From Aliihoeflea sp. 40Bstr573 (lineage in GTDB: Bacteria; Pseudomonadota; Alphaproteobacteria; Rhizobiales; Rhizobiaceae), in assembly GCF_024105655.1 (NCBI RefSeq), contig NZ_JAAAMH010000002.1:124001-188000 (forward strand): DNA of 64,000 nucleotides, in the 5' to 3' direction. Shown one piece after another: positions 28,835 through 37,401 of this stretch. The notes beneath the pieces were generated by a model, which searched no databases, had not been told where the DNA came from, and saw nothing but the letters and a program-made list of their open reading frames with translations. How positions within the stretch are numbered: position 1 is the first letter of the stretch; each line of letters begins with the position of its first letter. The position numbers were made by a program, and so were the translations under genes.

Positions 28835-29338
28835 TCAGTCGGCCCGTAGCGGGTATTCGCGCTTCGGCGGGATGTTGTGAACCAGCACCGCCAGCGCGAT
28901 CAGCACCACGCAGCCGATCAGAACCACCGAGAAAAGCTGAAGGCCGTGGATCGGATCGCCGAACGTCAGGATGGGCATCGCACCTGCGGGCGGGTGCGTG
29001 ACGCGCAAAGTGCGCATGGCGACGATCGTTACGCCGAGCGCGAGCGCGGCCGCCAGCCATTCCCCGGGAAAGAGCGAGAACGACAATTCGCAGATGATCG
29101 TCCCGACGAGGAAGCCGAGCATCACGTTGATCGGCTGGGCGAGCGGGCTCGACGGCTGGCCGAAGAGCAACACTGCCGTCGCACCGAGCGGCGCCAAAAG
29201 CAAAGGCAGCCCCGTTGCCGACGCCAGATAGCCGACGAAGGTCATGCCGAGCGCGGCGCCGATGCCGGCCTTGATGTTGGAGCCGAGCCCGACCGGCGTT
29301 TCGTGCCGGCTCAGCAATATACGCGCGAGACGCCGCAT
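28835..29338 (-). CDS. HPP family integral membrane protein
   Basis: A 167-residue inner-membrane protein with four hydrophobic helices. The family-defining motif appears as THPPAGAMP, preceded by PLGATAVLLFGQPSSPLAQP, as in HPP proteins. Some homologues are implicated in nitrite or small-solute transport, but most are uncharacterised. It starts only 3 bp after the tdh stop, so it is most likely the last gene of the threonine operon; a role in exporting or importing a product of that pathway is conjecture. Confidence 0.88.
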   Translation of the reverse strand: MRRLARILLSRHETPVGLGSNIKAGIGAALGMTFVGYLASATGLPLLLAPLGATAVLLFGQPSSPLAQPINVMLGFLVGTIICELSFSLFPGEWLAAALALGVTIVAMRTLRVTHPPAGAMPILTFGDPIHGLQLFSVVLIGCVVLIALAVLVHNIPPKREYPLRAD

Positions 29339-29341
29339 CGC

Positions 29342-30376
29342 CTACCAGTCCATCACGACCTTGCCGGAATTGCCCGAGCGCATGGCGTCGAAGCCTTCCC
29401 GGTAGTCATCGATGCCGATGCGGTGGGTGATCAGGCCCGAAACGTCGAGCGGGCCCTGGACCAGGGCGATCATCTTGTACCAGGTCTCGAACATCTCGCG
29501 CCCGTAAATGCCCTTCAGCGTCAGCATCTTGAAGATGACCTTGTTCCAGTCGATTTCGAATCCGGTTGGCGCGATGCCGAGGATTGCGATCTTGCCGCCA
29601 TTGTTCATCGTGTCGATCATGTCGCGGAACGCTTGTGCCGAGCCTGACATTTCGAGCCCGACATCGAACCCCTCGGTCATGCCCTCCTCTCGCATCACGT
29701 CGCGCAGCTTCTCCTTCGAGGCATCGACGACGTGGTGGATCTTCATCTTGCGGGCAAGGTCGAGCCGCACCGGGTTGATGTCGGTGATGACGACCTTGCG
29801 CGCACCGACTACCTGCGCCACCAGCGCACCCATGATGCCGATGGGTCCGGCCCCCGTCACCAGCACATCCTCGCCGACGAGGTCGAAGGAGAGCGCGGTG
29901 TGGACGGCGTTGCCGAGCGGGTCGATGATCGCGGCGATCTCGTCCGGCACGTCGTCGGGGATCGGCACGACGTTGTGCTTGGGCAGAACGACATATTCGG
30001 CGAAGGACCCCGGCCGGTTGACGCCGACGCCGAGCGTGTTGCGGCACAGATGCCCGCGCCCGGCGCGGCAATTGCGGCAGTGACCGCACACGATATGCCC
30101 CTCGCCCGAAACACGCTGGCCGACCGTGTACTCACTGACGGCCGCGCCGAAATCGGCGACCTCGCCGACGAATTCATGCCCCGTCACCATCGGCACCGGC
30201 ACGGTCTTCTGGGCCCACTGGTCCCAGTTGTAGATGTGGACATCGGTGCCGCAAATGGCTGACTTCCTGACCTTGATCAGGACGTCGTTGGGGCCGACCT
30301 CCGGCAACGGCACCTCTTCCATCCAGATGCCGGGTTCGGCCTTCGCCTTCACCAGCGCCCGCATCATGTTGGACAT
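29342..30376 (-). CDS. tdh: L-threonine 3-dehydrogenase
   Basis: Zinc- and NAD-dependent oxidation of threonine to 2-amino-3-ketobutyrate. The 344 residues carry catalytic-zinc residues in [15 protein letters not shown] and TGHEFVGEV, the structural zinc site [15 protein letters not shown], and the NAD fold [12 protein letters not shown]. Start at 30376, where the ATG shares a base with the kbl stop (TGATG); a longer open frame runs through kbl but is a shadow. Product goes straight to Kbl. Confidence 0.96.
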   Translation of the reverse strand: MSNMMRALVKAKAEPGIWMEEVPLPEVGPNDVLIKVRKSAICGTDVHIYNWDQWAQKTVPVPMVTGHEFVGEVADFGAAVSEYTVGQRVSGEGHIVCGHCRNCRAGRGHLCRNTLGVGVNRPGSFAEYVVLPKHNVVPIPDDVPDEIAAIIDPLGNAVHTALSFDLVGEDVLVTGAGPIGIMGALVAQVVGARKVVITDINPVRLDLARKMKIHHVVDASKEKLRDVMREEGMTEGFDVGLEMSGSAQAFRDMIDTMNNGGKIAILGIAPTGFEIDWNKVIFKMLTLKGIYGREMFETWYKMIALVQGPLDVSGLITHRIGIDDYREGFDAMRSGNSGKVVMDW

Positions 30377-31560
30377 CAGACCACTCCCATCTCTTTTCCC
30401 ACCGCCGCGAACGCGGCGACGGCGCGGTCGATATCCTCGGCCGAATGCGCCGCCGACATCTGCGTCCTGATCCGCGCCTGGCCCTTCGGCACGACGGGGA
30501 AGGAAAAGCCGATGACGTAGATGCCGTGATCCATGAGCCGGTCGGCCATGTCCTTGGCCACCTGTGCGCCGCCCAGCATGACGGGGATGATCGGATGGTC
30601 GGCGCCAGCGAGGGTGAAGCCGGCCTTCTTCATGCCGGCGCGGAAGCGCGCGGCGTTGTCGCCAAGGTGCCGGCGCAGCGCGTCGCCGTTCTCGACCATG
30701 TCGAAAACCTTGAGCGAAGTCGCCGCGATCACCGGCGCCAGCGTGTTGGAGAACAAATAGGGCCGCGAGCGCTGGCGCAGCCAGTCGACGACCTCGCGCC
30801 TGGCGGACGTATAGCCGCCCGATGCCCCGCCGAGCGCCTTGCCCAGCGTGCCGGTGACGATGTGGACCCGCCCCTCGACGCCGCAATGCTCGATCGAGCC
30901 GCGCCCATGCGCGCCCACGAAGCCGACCGCGTGGCTGTCGTCGACCATCACCATCGCGTCGTATTTTTCGGCAAGGTCGCAGACGCCCTGCAAGTTCGCG
31001 ATGATGCCGTCCATCGAGAAGACGCCGTCCGTCGCGATCAGCCGGAAACGCGCGTCGGCCGCCTCCTTCAGCCGCGCTTCCAGTTCGCCCATGTCGTTGT
31101 TGGCGTAGCGGTAGCGCCTGGCCTTGGACAGGCGCACGCCGTCGATGATGGAAGCGTGGTTGAGCGCGTCCGAGATGATCGCGTCCTCGTCCGACAGGAG
31201 CGTCTCGAAGAGGCCCGCATTGGCGTCGAAGCAGGAGGAATAAAGGATCGTGTCCTCGAAGCCGAGGAAGGACGAAATACGCGTCTCGAGTTCCTTGTGC
31301 TCTTCCTGCGTGCCGCAGATGAAGCGCACGGAGGCCATGCCGTATCCGTAGCGGTCGAGCGCGTGTTTCGCCGTCTCGCGCAGCTCGGCATTGTCGGCAA
31401 GGCCGAGATAGTTGTTGGCGCAAAAGTTCAGGACGTCGCGCCCGTCGGCGGCGATCTCAGCCGACTGCATCGACGAGATCACACGCTCGGACTTGTAGAG
31501 CCCTTGCGTCTTCAAGGCGTCGAGTTCGCTGGAGAGGTGGGCAAGGAAGGTCCTGGTCAT
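30376..31560 (-). CDS. kbl: glycine C-acetyltransferase (2-amino-3-ketobutyrate CoA ligase)
   Basis: PLP enzyme splitting 2-amino-3-ketobutyrate with CoA into glycine and acetyl-CoA. The 394 residues show [16 protein letters not shown] near the N-terminus, [12 protein letters not shown] (PLP-ring and Asp contact) and [14 protein letters not shown], where the Lys forms the Schiff base. It overlaps tdh by one base and follows the ABC permease by 51 bp on the same strand, so amino-acid import and breakdown are probably transcribed together. Confidence 0.96.
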   Translation of the reverse strand: MTRTFLAHLSSELDALKTQGLYKSERVISSMQSAEIAADGRDVLNFCANNYLGLADNAELRETAKHALDRYGYGMASVRFICGTQEEHKELETRISSFLGFEDTILYSSCFDANAGLFETLLSDEDAIISDALNHASIIDGVRLSKARRYRYANNDMGELEARLKEAADARFRLIATDGVFSMDGIIANLQGVCDLAEKYDAMVMVDDSHAVGFVGAHGRGSIEHCGVEGRVHIVTGTLGKALGGASGGYTSARREVVDWLRQRSRPYLFSNTLAPVIAATSLKVFDMVENGDALRRHLGDNAARFRAGMKKAGFTLAGADHPIIPVMLGGAQVAKDMADRLMDHGIYVIGFSFPVVPKGQARIRTQMSAAHSAEDIDRAVAAFAAVGKEMGVV

Positions 31561-31611
31561 CGGCGTCTCCTACGCTCTTGATCCGGAAAACTCCACACCC
31601 CCGCTCCTGCC

Positions 31612-32652
31612 CTACCTCACATGACCCTTGCCGTAGTGCTTCTCCAGCCGCGACTGGATCAATTCAAAGCAGATCGACATCGCCCAGTAGATCAGCGCGG
31701 CGGCGATCAGCATCTCGAAGACGGTGAAGTCGCGCCGGCCGATGATCTGCGCGGTTCGGGTCAATTCCCACACGCCCATGACGGAAACGAGCGAGGAATC
31801 CTTCAGCATGGCGATGAACTGGTTGCCGGTGGGCGGCACGATCAGGCGCATCGCCTGCGGGAAGATGATCAGGCGGAATGTCTGGCGCTCCGTGAAGCCC
31901 AGCGCCTTGGCCGCATCGTGCTGGCCATGCGCCACGCCGACGATGCCGGCGCGGAAGATTTCCGCCAGATAGGCGCCGTAGCACAGCGACAGTGCGATGA
32001 CGCCCGACGGCACGGCCGACATTGCGAATTGCGGCCCGAGCTGCGGCAGGCCGAGATAGATCAGATAGACCTGCAGCAACAGTGGCGTGCCGCGGAAGAA
32101 GGAGATGTAGAATGTCGCGAGCGCATAGGCCGGGCCCGATTTCGACAGCTTGCCGAGCGCGGCAGCGAGCGCGATCGCCGAGGCGATGACGATCGAGATC
32201 AGCGAGACGTAGAGCGTCGTCACCGCGCCGGTCGTGATCATGAACGACAGGTTGGTGCCGCCATCGCGGGTCGGCGCAAACCAGATGCCCAGATTGCGGT
32301 CGAAGCTGGTGATGAAAAGCGCGAAAAGCAGCACCAGTTCCACCCAGACAATCACGATCTGGGCCTTGAACGGCACGAGCCTCAGGAGGATCAGGTTGGC
32401 CCATATCGCGCCACCGAGGAGGATGCCCGTCGCCAGATGAAGGCCGAAGCCAACCTCTTGGCCCTCGCCCGTCGCCCCGCCGAGCAGCGGCGCGACGAGG
32501 CCGCCGGCACGCGTGCCGCCGAGCCCCATCCAGACGAGGACGATGGTGATGAGGAGAACCACGCCCGCCTCGACGCGGGACGGGCGCGCGCGGACGAGCC
32601 AGCTTTCCTTGCGGAGAGCCGGCGCGCCGGTCATGGTGTCGCTCGCAGCCAT
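31612..32652 (-). CDS. amino acid ABC transporter permease with extended N-terminus
   Basis: HisM/GlnP-type inner-membrane permease, 346 residues. The typical permease core (TTLYVSLISIVIASAIALAAA to the EAA-like loop AKALGFTERQTFRLIIFPQAMR) occupies the C-terminal two thirds. About 125 residues ahead of it contain roughly three extra hydrophobic segments, so the protein is longer than the usual 220-240 residue version. Only one permease and no ATPase are present, implying a homodimer using an ATPase encoded elsewhere. ATG at 32652 shares a base with the binding-protein stop (TAATG). Confidence 0.9.
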   Translation of the reverse strand: MAASDTMTGAPALRKESWLVRARPSRVEAGVVLLITIVLVWMGLGGTRAGGLVAPLLGGATGEGQEVGFGLHLATGILLGGAIWANLILLRLVPFKAQIVIVWVELVLLFALFITSFDRNLGIWFAPTRDGGTNLSFMITTGAVTTLYVSLISIVIASAIALAAALGKLSKSGPAYALATFYISFFRGTPLLLQVYLIYLGLPQLGPQFAMSAVPSGVIALSLCYGAYLAEIFRAGIVGVAHGQHDAAKALGFTERQTFRLIIFPQAMRLIVPPTGNQFIAMLKDSSLVSVMGVWELTRTAQIIGRRDFTVFEMLIAAALIYWAMSICFELIQSRLEKHYGKGHVR

Positions 32653-33476
32653 TACTCGACGGTGGTCAGGTCGACCTTGTACCACTTCTGCGACAGCTCG
32701 GAGAGCGTGCCGTCCTCGTGCAGTCCGGCGACGATCTCGGCGATCTTCTGGTTGAACTCCTCATCGCCCTTGTCGGTCGCGACCGACAGCGGCTCGTAGA
32801 ACGCCGGCTCACCGACGATGCGCATCGGATAGCCGGCATCGATCGCGGCCTGGATGGTCGGCAGGGCCGAGAACACCGCGTCGACGCGCACGCCGTCGCC
32901 AAGGCGCAGGTCGTCGAAGGCGTTGGTGTCGGTCTCGTAGGTGCGGATTTCGGCCGGCGTCACCTGATACTCGAACTCCGGCACGCCCTCGGCGTCGATC
33001 ACCAGTTCCTTGTTCAGGTAGGCGTCATACGTGCAGCCGCCGCATGAGCCGATGATCTTGTCGTTGAGCTCGTCGATCGACTGGACGTCCGAATCCGTGT
33101 GAACGGCGAATGAGGCGGGCGTGTAGTAGTAGATCGCGGGGAAGTCGAGCACTTCGGCGCGCGCCTTGGTCGGGGTCATCGAGCCGACCGACATGTCCCA
33201 GCGTCCGCCCCAGCTGCCCGCGGTGATCACTTCCCAGGACGGGGTGACGATTTCCAGCTCCACTCCCATCTTCTCGGCGATCGCCTTGCCGACGTCGATA
33301 TCGAAACCGTCCATCTCGTTGGCGTCGTTCAAGAAGGACTGCGGCGGATATTCAGGATCACTCGACATGACCAGCTTGCCGGCGGACGTCACGCGGTCAA
33401 GCGTCTCGCCCGCGATCACCGGCGAGCCGAGCATGGCCAGAACGGTCGTCAGGGCTGCAATTTTTCCCATTGCCAT
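32652..33476 (-). CDS. amino acid ABC transporter substrate-binding protein
   Basis: Periplasmic solute-binding protein of family 3, 274 residues, with a signal peptide ending around SPVIAGE. The mature part has the typical ligand-site elements SSDPEYPPQSF and MDGFDIDVGKAIAEKMGVE. A pair of cysteines in GSCGGCTYDAY is less usual and may form a disulphide. The start is the ATG at 33476, with GGGAGAAC upstream; a TTG one codon earlier is possible. Ligand: context with kbl-tdh suggests threonine or a relative; not provable from sequence. Confidence 0.92.
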   Translation of the reverse strand: MAMGKIAALTTVLAMLGSPVIAGETLDRVTSAGKLVMSSDPEYPPQSFLNDANEMDGFDIDVGKAIAEKMGVELEIVTPSWEVITAGSWGGRWDMSVGSMTPTKARAEVLDFPAIYYYTPASFAVHTDSDVQSIDELNDKIIGSCGGCTYDAYLNKELVIDAEGVPEFEYQVTPAEIRTYETDTNAFDDLRLGDGVRVDAVFSALPTIQAAIDAGYPMRIVGEPAFYEPLSVATDKGDEEFNQKIAEIVAGLHEDGTLSELSQKWYKVDLTTVE

Positions 33477-33518
33477 CAAAGTGTTCTCCCTATTCTTCTT
33501 GGATTTTCTTCTTATGAA

Positions 33519-33540
33519 ATCGGGCGCCGAAGCGCCCGAT
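33519..33540 (-). terminator. terminator after gcdH with UUCG tetraloop
   Basis: On the minus strand ATCGGGCGC-TTCG-GCGCCCGAT forms a 9-bp stem closed by a C-UUCG-G tetraloop, one of the most stable loops, 19 bp after the gcdH stop. It is followed only by TTTCATAAG, so termination may be partial. The binding-protein start codon lies just 42 bp further downstream. Confidence 0.7.
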
Positions 33541-33559
33541 CCCTCGTTCCCGGTTGCGC

Positions 33560-34768
33560 CTAGAAAAACGCTTGGAGGCCGGTCTGCGCGCGTCCGAGGA
33601 TCAGCGCGTGAACGTCGTGCGTGCCCTCATAGGTGTTCACCGTCTCAAGGTTCTGCGCGTGGCGCATCACATGGTATTCGATCTGGATGCCGTTGCCGCC
33701 GTGCATGTCACGAGCCTGGCGAGCGATGTCGAGCGCCTTGCCGCAATTGTTGCGCTTGACGAGCGAGATCATCTCCGGCGCGAACTTGTGCTCGTCCATC
33801 AGGCGACCGACGCGCAAGCTACCCTGAAGGCCAAGCGCGATTTCCGTCTGCATGTCGGCGAGCTTCTTCTGAAAGAGCTGCGTGCCGGCGAGCGGCTTGC
33901 CGAACTGCTTGCGGTCGAGGCCGTACTGGCGGGCGCGGAACCAGCAATCCTCGGCAGCGCCCATCGCACCCCAGGAAATACCGTAGCGGGCGCGGTTGAG
34001 ACAGCCGAACGGACCCGACAGGCCCGAAATGTTCGGCAGAAGCGCGTCTTCGCCCACTTCCACGCCGTCCATGACGATTTCGCCGGTGATGGATGCGCGC
34101 AGCGACAGCTTGCCGCCGATCTTCGGTGCGGAAAGCCCCTTCATGCCCTTTACGAGCACGAAGCCGCGGATCTTGTTGTCGTGTGCTTCCGACTTCGCCC
34201 AGACGACGAAGACGTCGGCGATCGGCGCGTTCGAAATCCACATCTTGGAGCCCGACAGACGGTAGCCGTCGGCCGTCTTCACGGCGCGCGTCTTCATGCC
34301 GTTCGGGTCGGAGCCGGCATCCGGCTCGGTCAAGCCGAAGCAGCCGATCCATTCGCCCGAGGCCAGCTTGGGCAGGTACTTCCTGCGCTGCTCTTCCGAG
34401 CCGTAGGCATAGATCGGGTGCATGACGAGCGAGGACTGGACGCTCATCATCGAGCGGTAGCCCGAATCGATGCGCTCCACCTCGCGGGCGACGAGGCCAT
34501 AGGCCACGTAGCCGGCGCCGACGCCGCCATATTCCTCGGGGATCGTGACGCCCAGCAGGCCGGACTCACCCATCTCGCGGAAGATCGCGGGATCGGTCTT
34601 TTCTTCCAGATACGCCTCCTGCACGCGCGGCGCGAGCTTGTCGGCAGCGAATGCGGCGGCCGTGTCGCGGATCATCCGCTCGTCTTCGGTCAGTTGATCG
34701 TCGAGAAGAAAAGGATCGTTCCACGCGAAAGCCGCGGACGTGTCCTTGGCCCTAACTTCCATGTTCAT
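33560..34768 (-). CDS. gcdH: glutaryl-CoA dehydrogenase
   Basis: FAD enzyme oxidising and decarboxylating glutaryl-CoA to crotonyl-CoA in lysine, tryptophan and benzoate-type degradation. The 402-residue chain has the signature [17 protein letters not shown], the flavin/substrate region [19 protein letters not shown], and the C-terminal catalytic-Glu loop [20 protein letters not shown], all typical of GcdH. Start at the ATG at 34768 (MNMEVRAKD); an earlier in-frame start adds 21 residues lacking similarity. It stands alone between two terminators or gaps. Crotonyl-CoA would feed the hydratase/dehydrogenase encoded at 9579. Confidence 0.95.
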   Translation of the reverse strand: MNMEVRAKDTSAAFAWNDPFLLDDQLTEDERMIRDTAAAFAADKLAPRVQEAYLEEKTDPAIFREMGESGLLGVTIPEEYGGVGAGYVAYGLVAREVERIDSGYRSMMSVQSSLVMHPIYAYGSEEQRRKYLPKLASGEWIGCFGLTEPDAGSDPNGMKTRAVKTADGYRLSGSKMWISNAPIADVFVVWAKSEAHDNKIRGFVLVKGMKGLSAPKIGGKLSLRASITGEIVMDGVEVGEDALLPNISGLSGPFGCLNRARYGISWGAMGAAEDCWFRARQYGLDRKQFGKPLAGTQLFQKKLADMQTEIALGLQGSLRVGRLMDEHKFAPEMISLVKRNNCGKALDIARQARDMHGGNGIQIEYHVMRHAQNLETVNTYEGTHDVHALILGRAQTGLQAFF

Positions 34769-34882
34769 TTCGTCACCGTCGGGAGTTGCAGATTGCCAAA
34801 AAAGCGGAATTGGAGCGCAACTTAGAGCCATTGGACGGCTGGCGAAACAGTTTTTGTGCCCGATCGGCCGAAGCTGGGGAAT

Positions 34883-36928
34883 TTACAACCGGATCGCGTA
34901 GCGGATTCCATCGTAGATCGCCGCGTGGATGTTGCGCGCCGCGACCGCGTCGCCGATCCGAAAGAGATCGAACCTGCCGGCCGCGTTGACCTGCGGAAAG
35001 AGCGCACCCTGCCCGCCGACGAGGCTTTCATAATCAACCGCGCCGCCGTTTTTCGAATGGGGCTTGAGCGCGTGGTAAAGTTCGTCGTTCGCCGACGTTC
35101 CATGCTCGACCACCACCTGGTCGACGCGCCGTTCCTGCGACCAGCCCTTCGCATAGTCCGAGCCGAGCGTCGCCACCAGACCGTTGCCTTCACGCCGGAC
35201 CGCAACGAGCCGCGTATTGATCGTCACCTGCACATGGCGCTCGTGGAAGGCGCGCATGTAGGGGACATGGTTCATGCCGCCCATTTCGGGCGCGAATAGC
35301 CGCTCGGGCGAAACGAGTTCGAGCCTCGATCCGGCATTGCCGATCATCTCGGCCGCCGACATGCCCTGATGTCCGCCATTGTCGTCATAGAGAAGCACGT
35401 TTTCGGCCGGCTTCACCGCGCCCGACAGGATGTCCCAGCTCGACACGACGAGCTCGTCGCCGGCTTCAAACGGCGGGTTCTGCGGAAGGCCCCCGGTCGC
35501 GATCACCACGACGTCGGGCGCCAGTTCCTGTACGTCCCCCGCCTCGGCCCAGCAGTCGTAGCGCACCGTCACGCCGAGGTGGTCGAGTTCGGCCAGCCGC
35601 CAGTCGACGATGCCGACGAGTTCCCGGCGGCGCGGGTTCTGCACCGCAAGGCCGATTTGACCCCCTGCCTTCGATGAGGCTTCGAGCACCGTCACCTTGT
35701 GCCCCCGCTCGGCCGCGACCCGTGCCGCCTCCAGACCGCCCGGACCCGCGCCAACGACGACGACATGTTTCAGCGCGCCATCCGTCTTCGCGATCACATG
35801 CGGGATCTGCGCCTCGCGGCCCGTCGCGGCATTGTGGATGCACAGCGCTCCGCCGCCTTCATAAATACGGTCGAGGCAGTAGGTCGCGCCGACGCAAGGG
35901 CGGATGCGATGCTCCGCGCCGGCCTTCACCTTCGCGACGATATGCGGCTCGGCGATATGAGCGCGCGTCATGCCGACCATGTCGAGCTTGCCATCGGCGA
36001 TCGCATGCCGCGCGGTCGCGACGTCGGAAATGCGCGCGGCATGGAAGACCGGGAACTTCGTCGCGGCCCGCACCTCGCCGGCGAAATCCAGATGCGGCGC
36101 CGAGCGCATCCCCGTTACCGGGATGACGTCCACGAGGGCCGCATCGGTGTCGATATGGCCGCGGATGATGTTGAGGAAATCGACCTTGCCCGACCGCGCC
36201 AGAATTTGCGCGATCTCCACGCCTTGAGCGCGGGAGAGCCCGGCTTCCAAATCCTCGTCCGCCACCATACGGATGCCGACGACGAAATCCGGCCCGACTG
36301 CCGCGCGCACCTCATCCAACACCCGCATCGAGAACCGCATCCGGTTTTCCAGCGATCCTCCATAGATGTCATCGCGCCGGTTGGTCGCGGGCGACCAGAA
36401 GCCGTCCATCAGATGGCCGTAGGCCTCGAGCTCGATGCCGTCGAGCCCGGCCGCCTTCATGCGCTCTGCGGCCGACGCATAATCGGCGACGATGCGGTCG
36501 ATGTCCCACTCTTCGACCTCCTTCGGAAAGGCCCGGTGCGCCGCCTCGCGCACCGGCGAGGCCGACAGGACCGGCAGCCAGTCGGCCCGGTTCCACCCTG
36601 TCCGTCGGCCCAGATGCGTCAACTGGATCATCACCTTGCAGTCATGCTCGTGGCAGGCATCGGTCAGTTCGCGCATCCACGGCACGATCTCGTCGCGATA
36701 GGCTTCCAGATTGCCGAACGCGGCGGGACTATCGCGCGAGACGAGCGCGGAACCGGCCGTCATCGTCAGCGCCATGCCGCCCTTCGCCTTTTCCGCGTGA
36801 TAGAGCCGGTAGCGCTCTTTCGGCATTCCGTCCTCGGAATAGGCCGGTTCGTGCGAGGTCGACATCACGCGGTTCTTGAAGGTCAGGTGCTTGAGGGCGA
36901 AGGGCTGGAGCAGCGGATCGTTGGACAT
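34883..36928 (-). CDS. Old Yellow Enzyme-type FMN/FAD demethylase (N-methylproline demethylase-like)
   Basis: Multidomain flavoprotein (681 residues) of the 2,4-dienoyl-CoA reductase/trimethylamine dehydrogenase group: FMN TIM barrel (about 10-340; MIQLTHLGRR, ELEAYGHLMDGFWSPATNRR), a cysteine-rich linker and an FAD/NAD Rossmann half (VVVGAGPGGLEAARVAAERG). The linker reads CVGATYCLDRIYEGGGALC: three cysteines where the 4Fe-4S motif normally has four (CxxCxxxCx11C), the second being Ala with a one-residue shortening. This sequence type recalls rhizobial stachydrine/N-methylproline demethylases. The mttB homologue two genes away supports betaine or methylated-amine substrates. Start at ATG 36928; upstream in-frame codons have no support. 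Confidence 0.85.
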   Translation of the reverse strand: MSNDPLLQPFALKHLTFKNRVMSTSHEPAYSEDGMPKERYRLYHAEKAKGGMALTMTAGSALVSRDSPAAFGNLEAYRDEIVPWMRELTDACHEHDCKVMIQLTHLGRRTGWNRADWLPVLSASPVREAAHRAFPKEVEEWDIDRIVADYASAAERMKAAGLDGIELEAYGHLMDGFWSPATNRRDDIYGGSLENRMRFSMRVLDEVRAAVGPDFVVGIRMVADEDLEAGLSRAQGVEIAQILARSGKVDFLNIIRGHIDTDAALVDVIPVTGMRSAPHLDFAGEVRAATKFPVFHAARISDVATARHAIADGKLDMVGMTRAHIAEPHIVAKVKAGAEHRIRPCVGATYCLDRIYEGGGALCIHNAATGREAQIPHVIAKTDGALKHVVVVGAGPGGLEAARVAAERGHKVTVLEASSKAGGQIGLAVQNPRRRELVGIVDWRLAELDHLGVTVRYDCWAEAGDVQELAPDVVVIATGGLPQNPPFEAGDELVVSSWDILSGAVKPAENVLLYDDNGGHQGMSAAEMIGNAGSRLELVSPERLFAPEMGGMNHVPYMRAFHERHVQVTINTRLVAVRREGNGLVATLGSDYAKGWSQERRVDQVVVEHGTSANDELYHALKPHSKNGGAVDYESLVGGQGALFPQVNAAGRFDLFRIGDAVAARNIHAAIYDGIRYAIRL

Positions 36929-36996
36929 CGGGTCTCGCTTGCGATGCGTATGCGGGCATCGCATTGTTCGACGCTCCAGACCAACGGAGCAAGTCC

Positions 36997-37371
36997 ATGC
37001 GCGCCATCGCCATTGCAATTTCCGCCCTCCTTTCAGCCGTGCCGGCTTTCGCATCGGACTGGTACGAGGGCGACTACCAACGCTGCGCCGACGAAGGCAC
37101 CACCACCGGCATCGTCATGTGCGTCGGCGAACTCTATGAAGAATGGGATGCACGGCTCAATGCCGCCTACCGCACCGCCATCGAACCGCTGGAAGGCGCG
37201 CGTCGCACGCAGTTCCGTGACGTCCAGCGCGCCTGGATCGCCTATCGCGACGCAAGCTGCGGCTATTACCGATCCGGTGAAGGCACGATCGCGGCAATCG
37301 AGGGCAATGTGTGCATGTTCGCGCTCACCCGAGACCGGGCGGAGGAGCTGGAAACGCTGGCGCCGCGGTAG
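36997..37371 (+). CDS. LprI/DUF1311-family secreted protein
   Basis: A 124-residue exported protein with signal peptide (ISALLSAVPAFA|SD). Mature part shows the DUF1311 layout: paired cysteines (CADEGTTTGIVMC ... SCGYYR ... CMF), MCVGELYEEWDARLNAAY and FRDVQRAWIAYRDASC, the family's core RxxWxxYRDxxC. The family is named for mycobacterial lysozyme inhibitor LprI. It starts behind CGGAG at 36997 and is divergent from the flavoprotein gene, 68 bp away. Probably periplasmic; lysozyme-inhibitor activity is not demonstrated for most members. Confidence 0.88.
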   Translation: MRAIAIAISALLSAVPAFASDWYEGDYQRCADEGTTTGIVMCVGELYEEWDARLNAAYRTAIEPLEGARRTQFRDVQRAWIAYRDASCGYYRSGEGTIAAIEGNVCMFALTRDRAEELETLAPR

Positions 37372-37401
37372 AAGACCGGTCGCCGGCCCGCGGATCAGTT
37401 G

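Noticed and set aside
29342..30376. tdh considered as a generic zinc alcohol dehydrogenase or sorbitol dehydrogenase
   Set aside because: Coupling to kbl and the [12 protein letters not shown] segment are specific to threonine dehydrogenase.
29342..31423. 693-codon ORF joining an alternative frame of kbl to tdh
   Set aside because: The N-terminal half is an out-of-frame reading of kbl; tdh begins at the TGATG junction.
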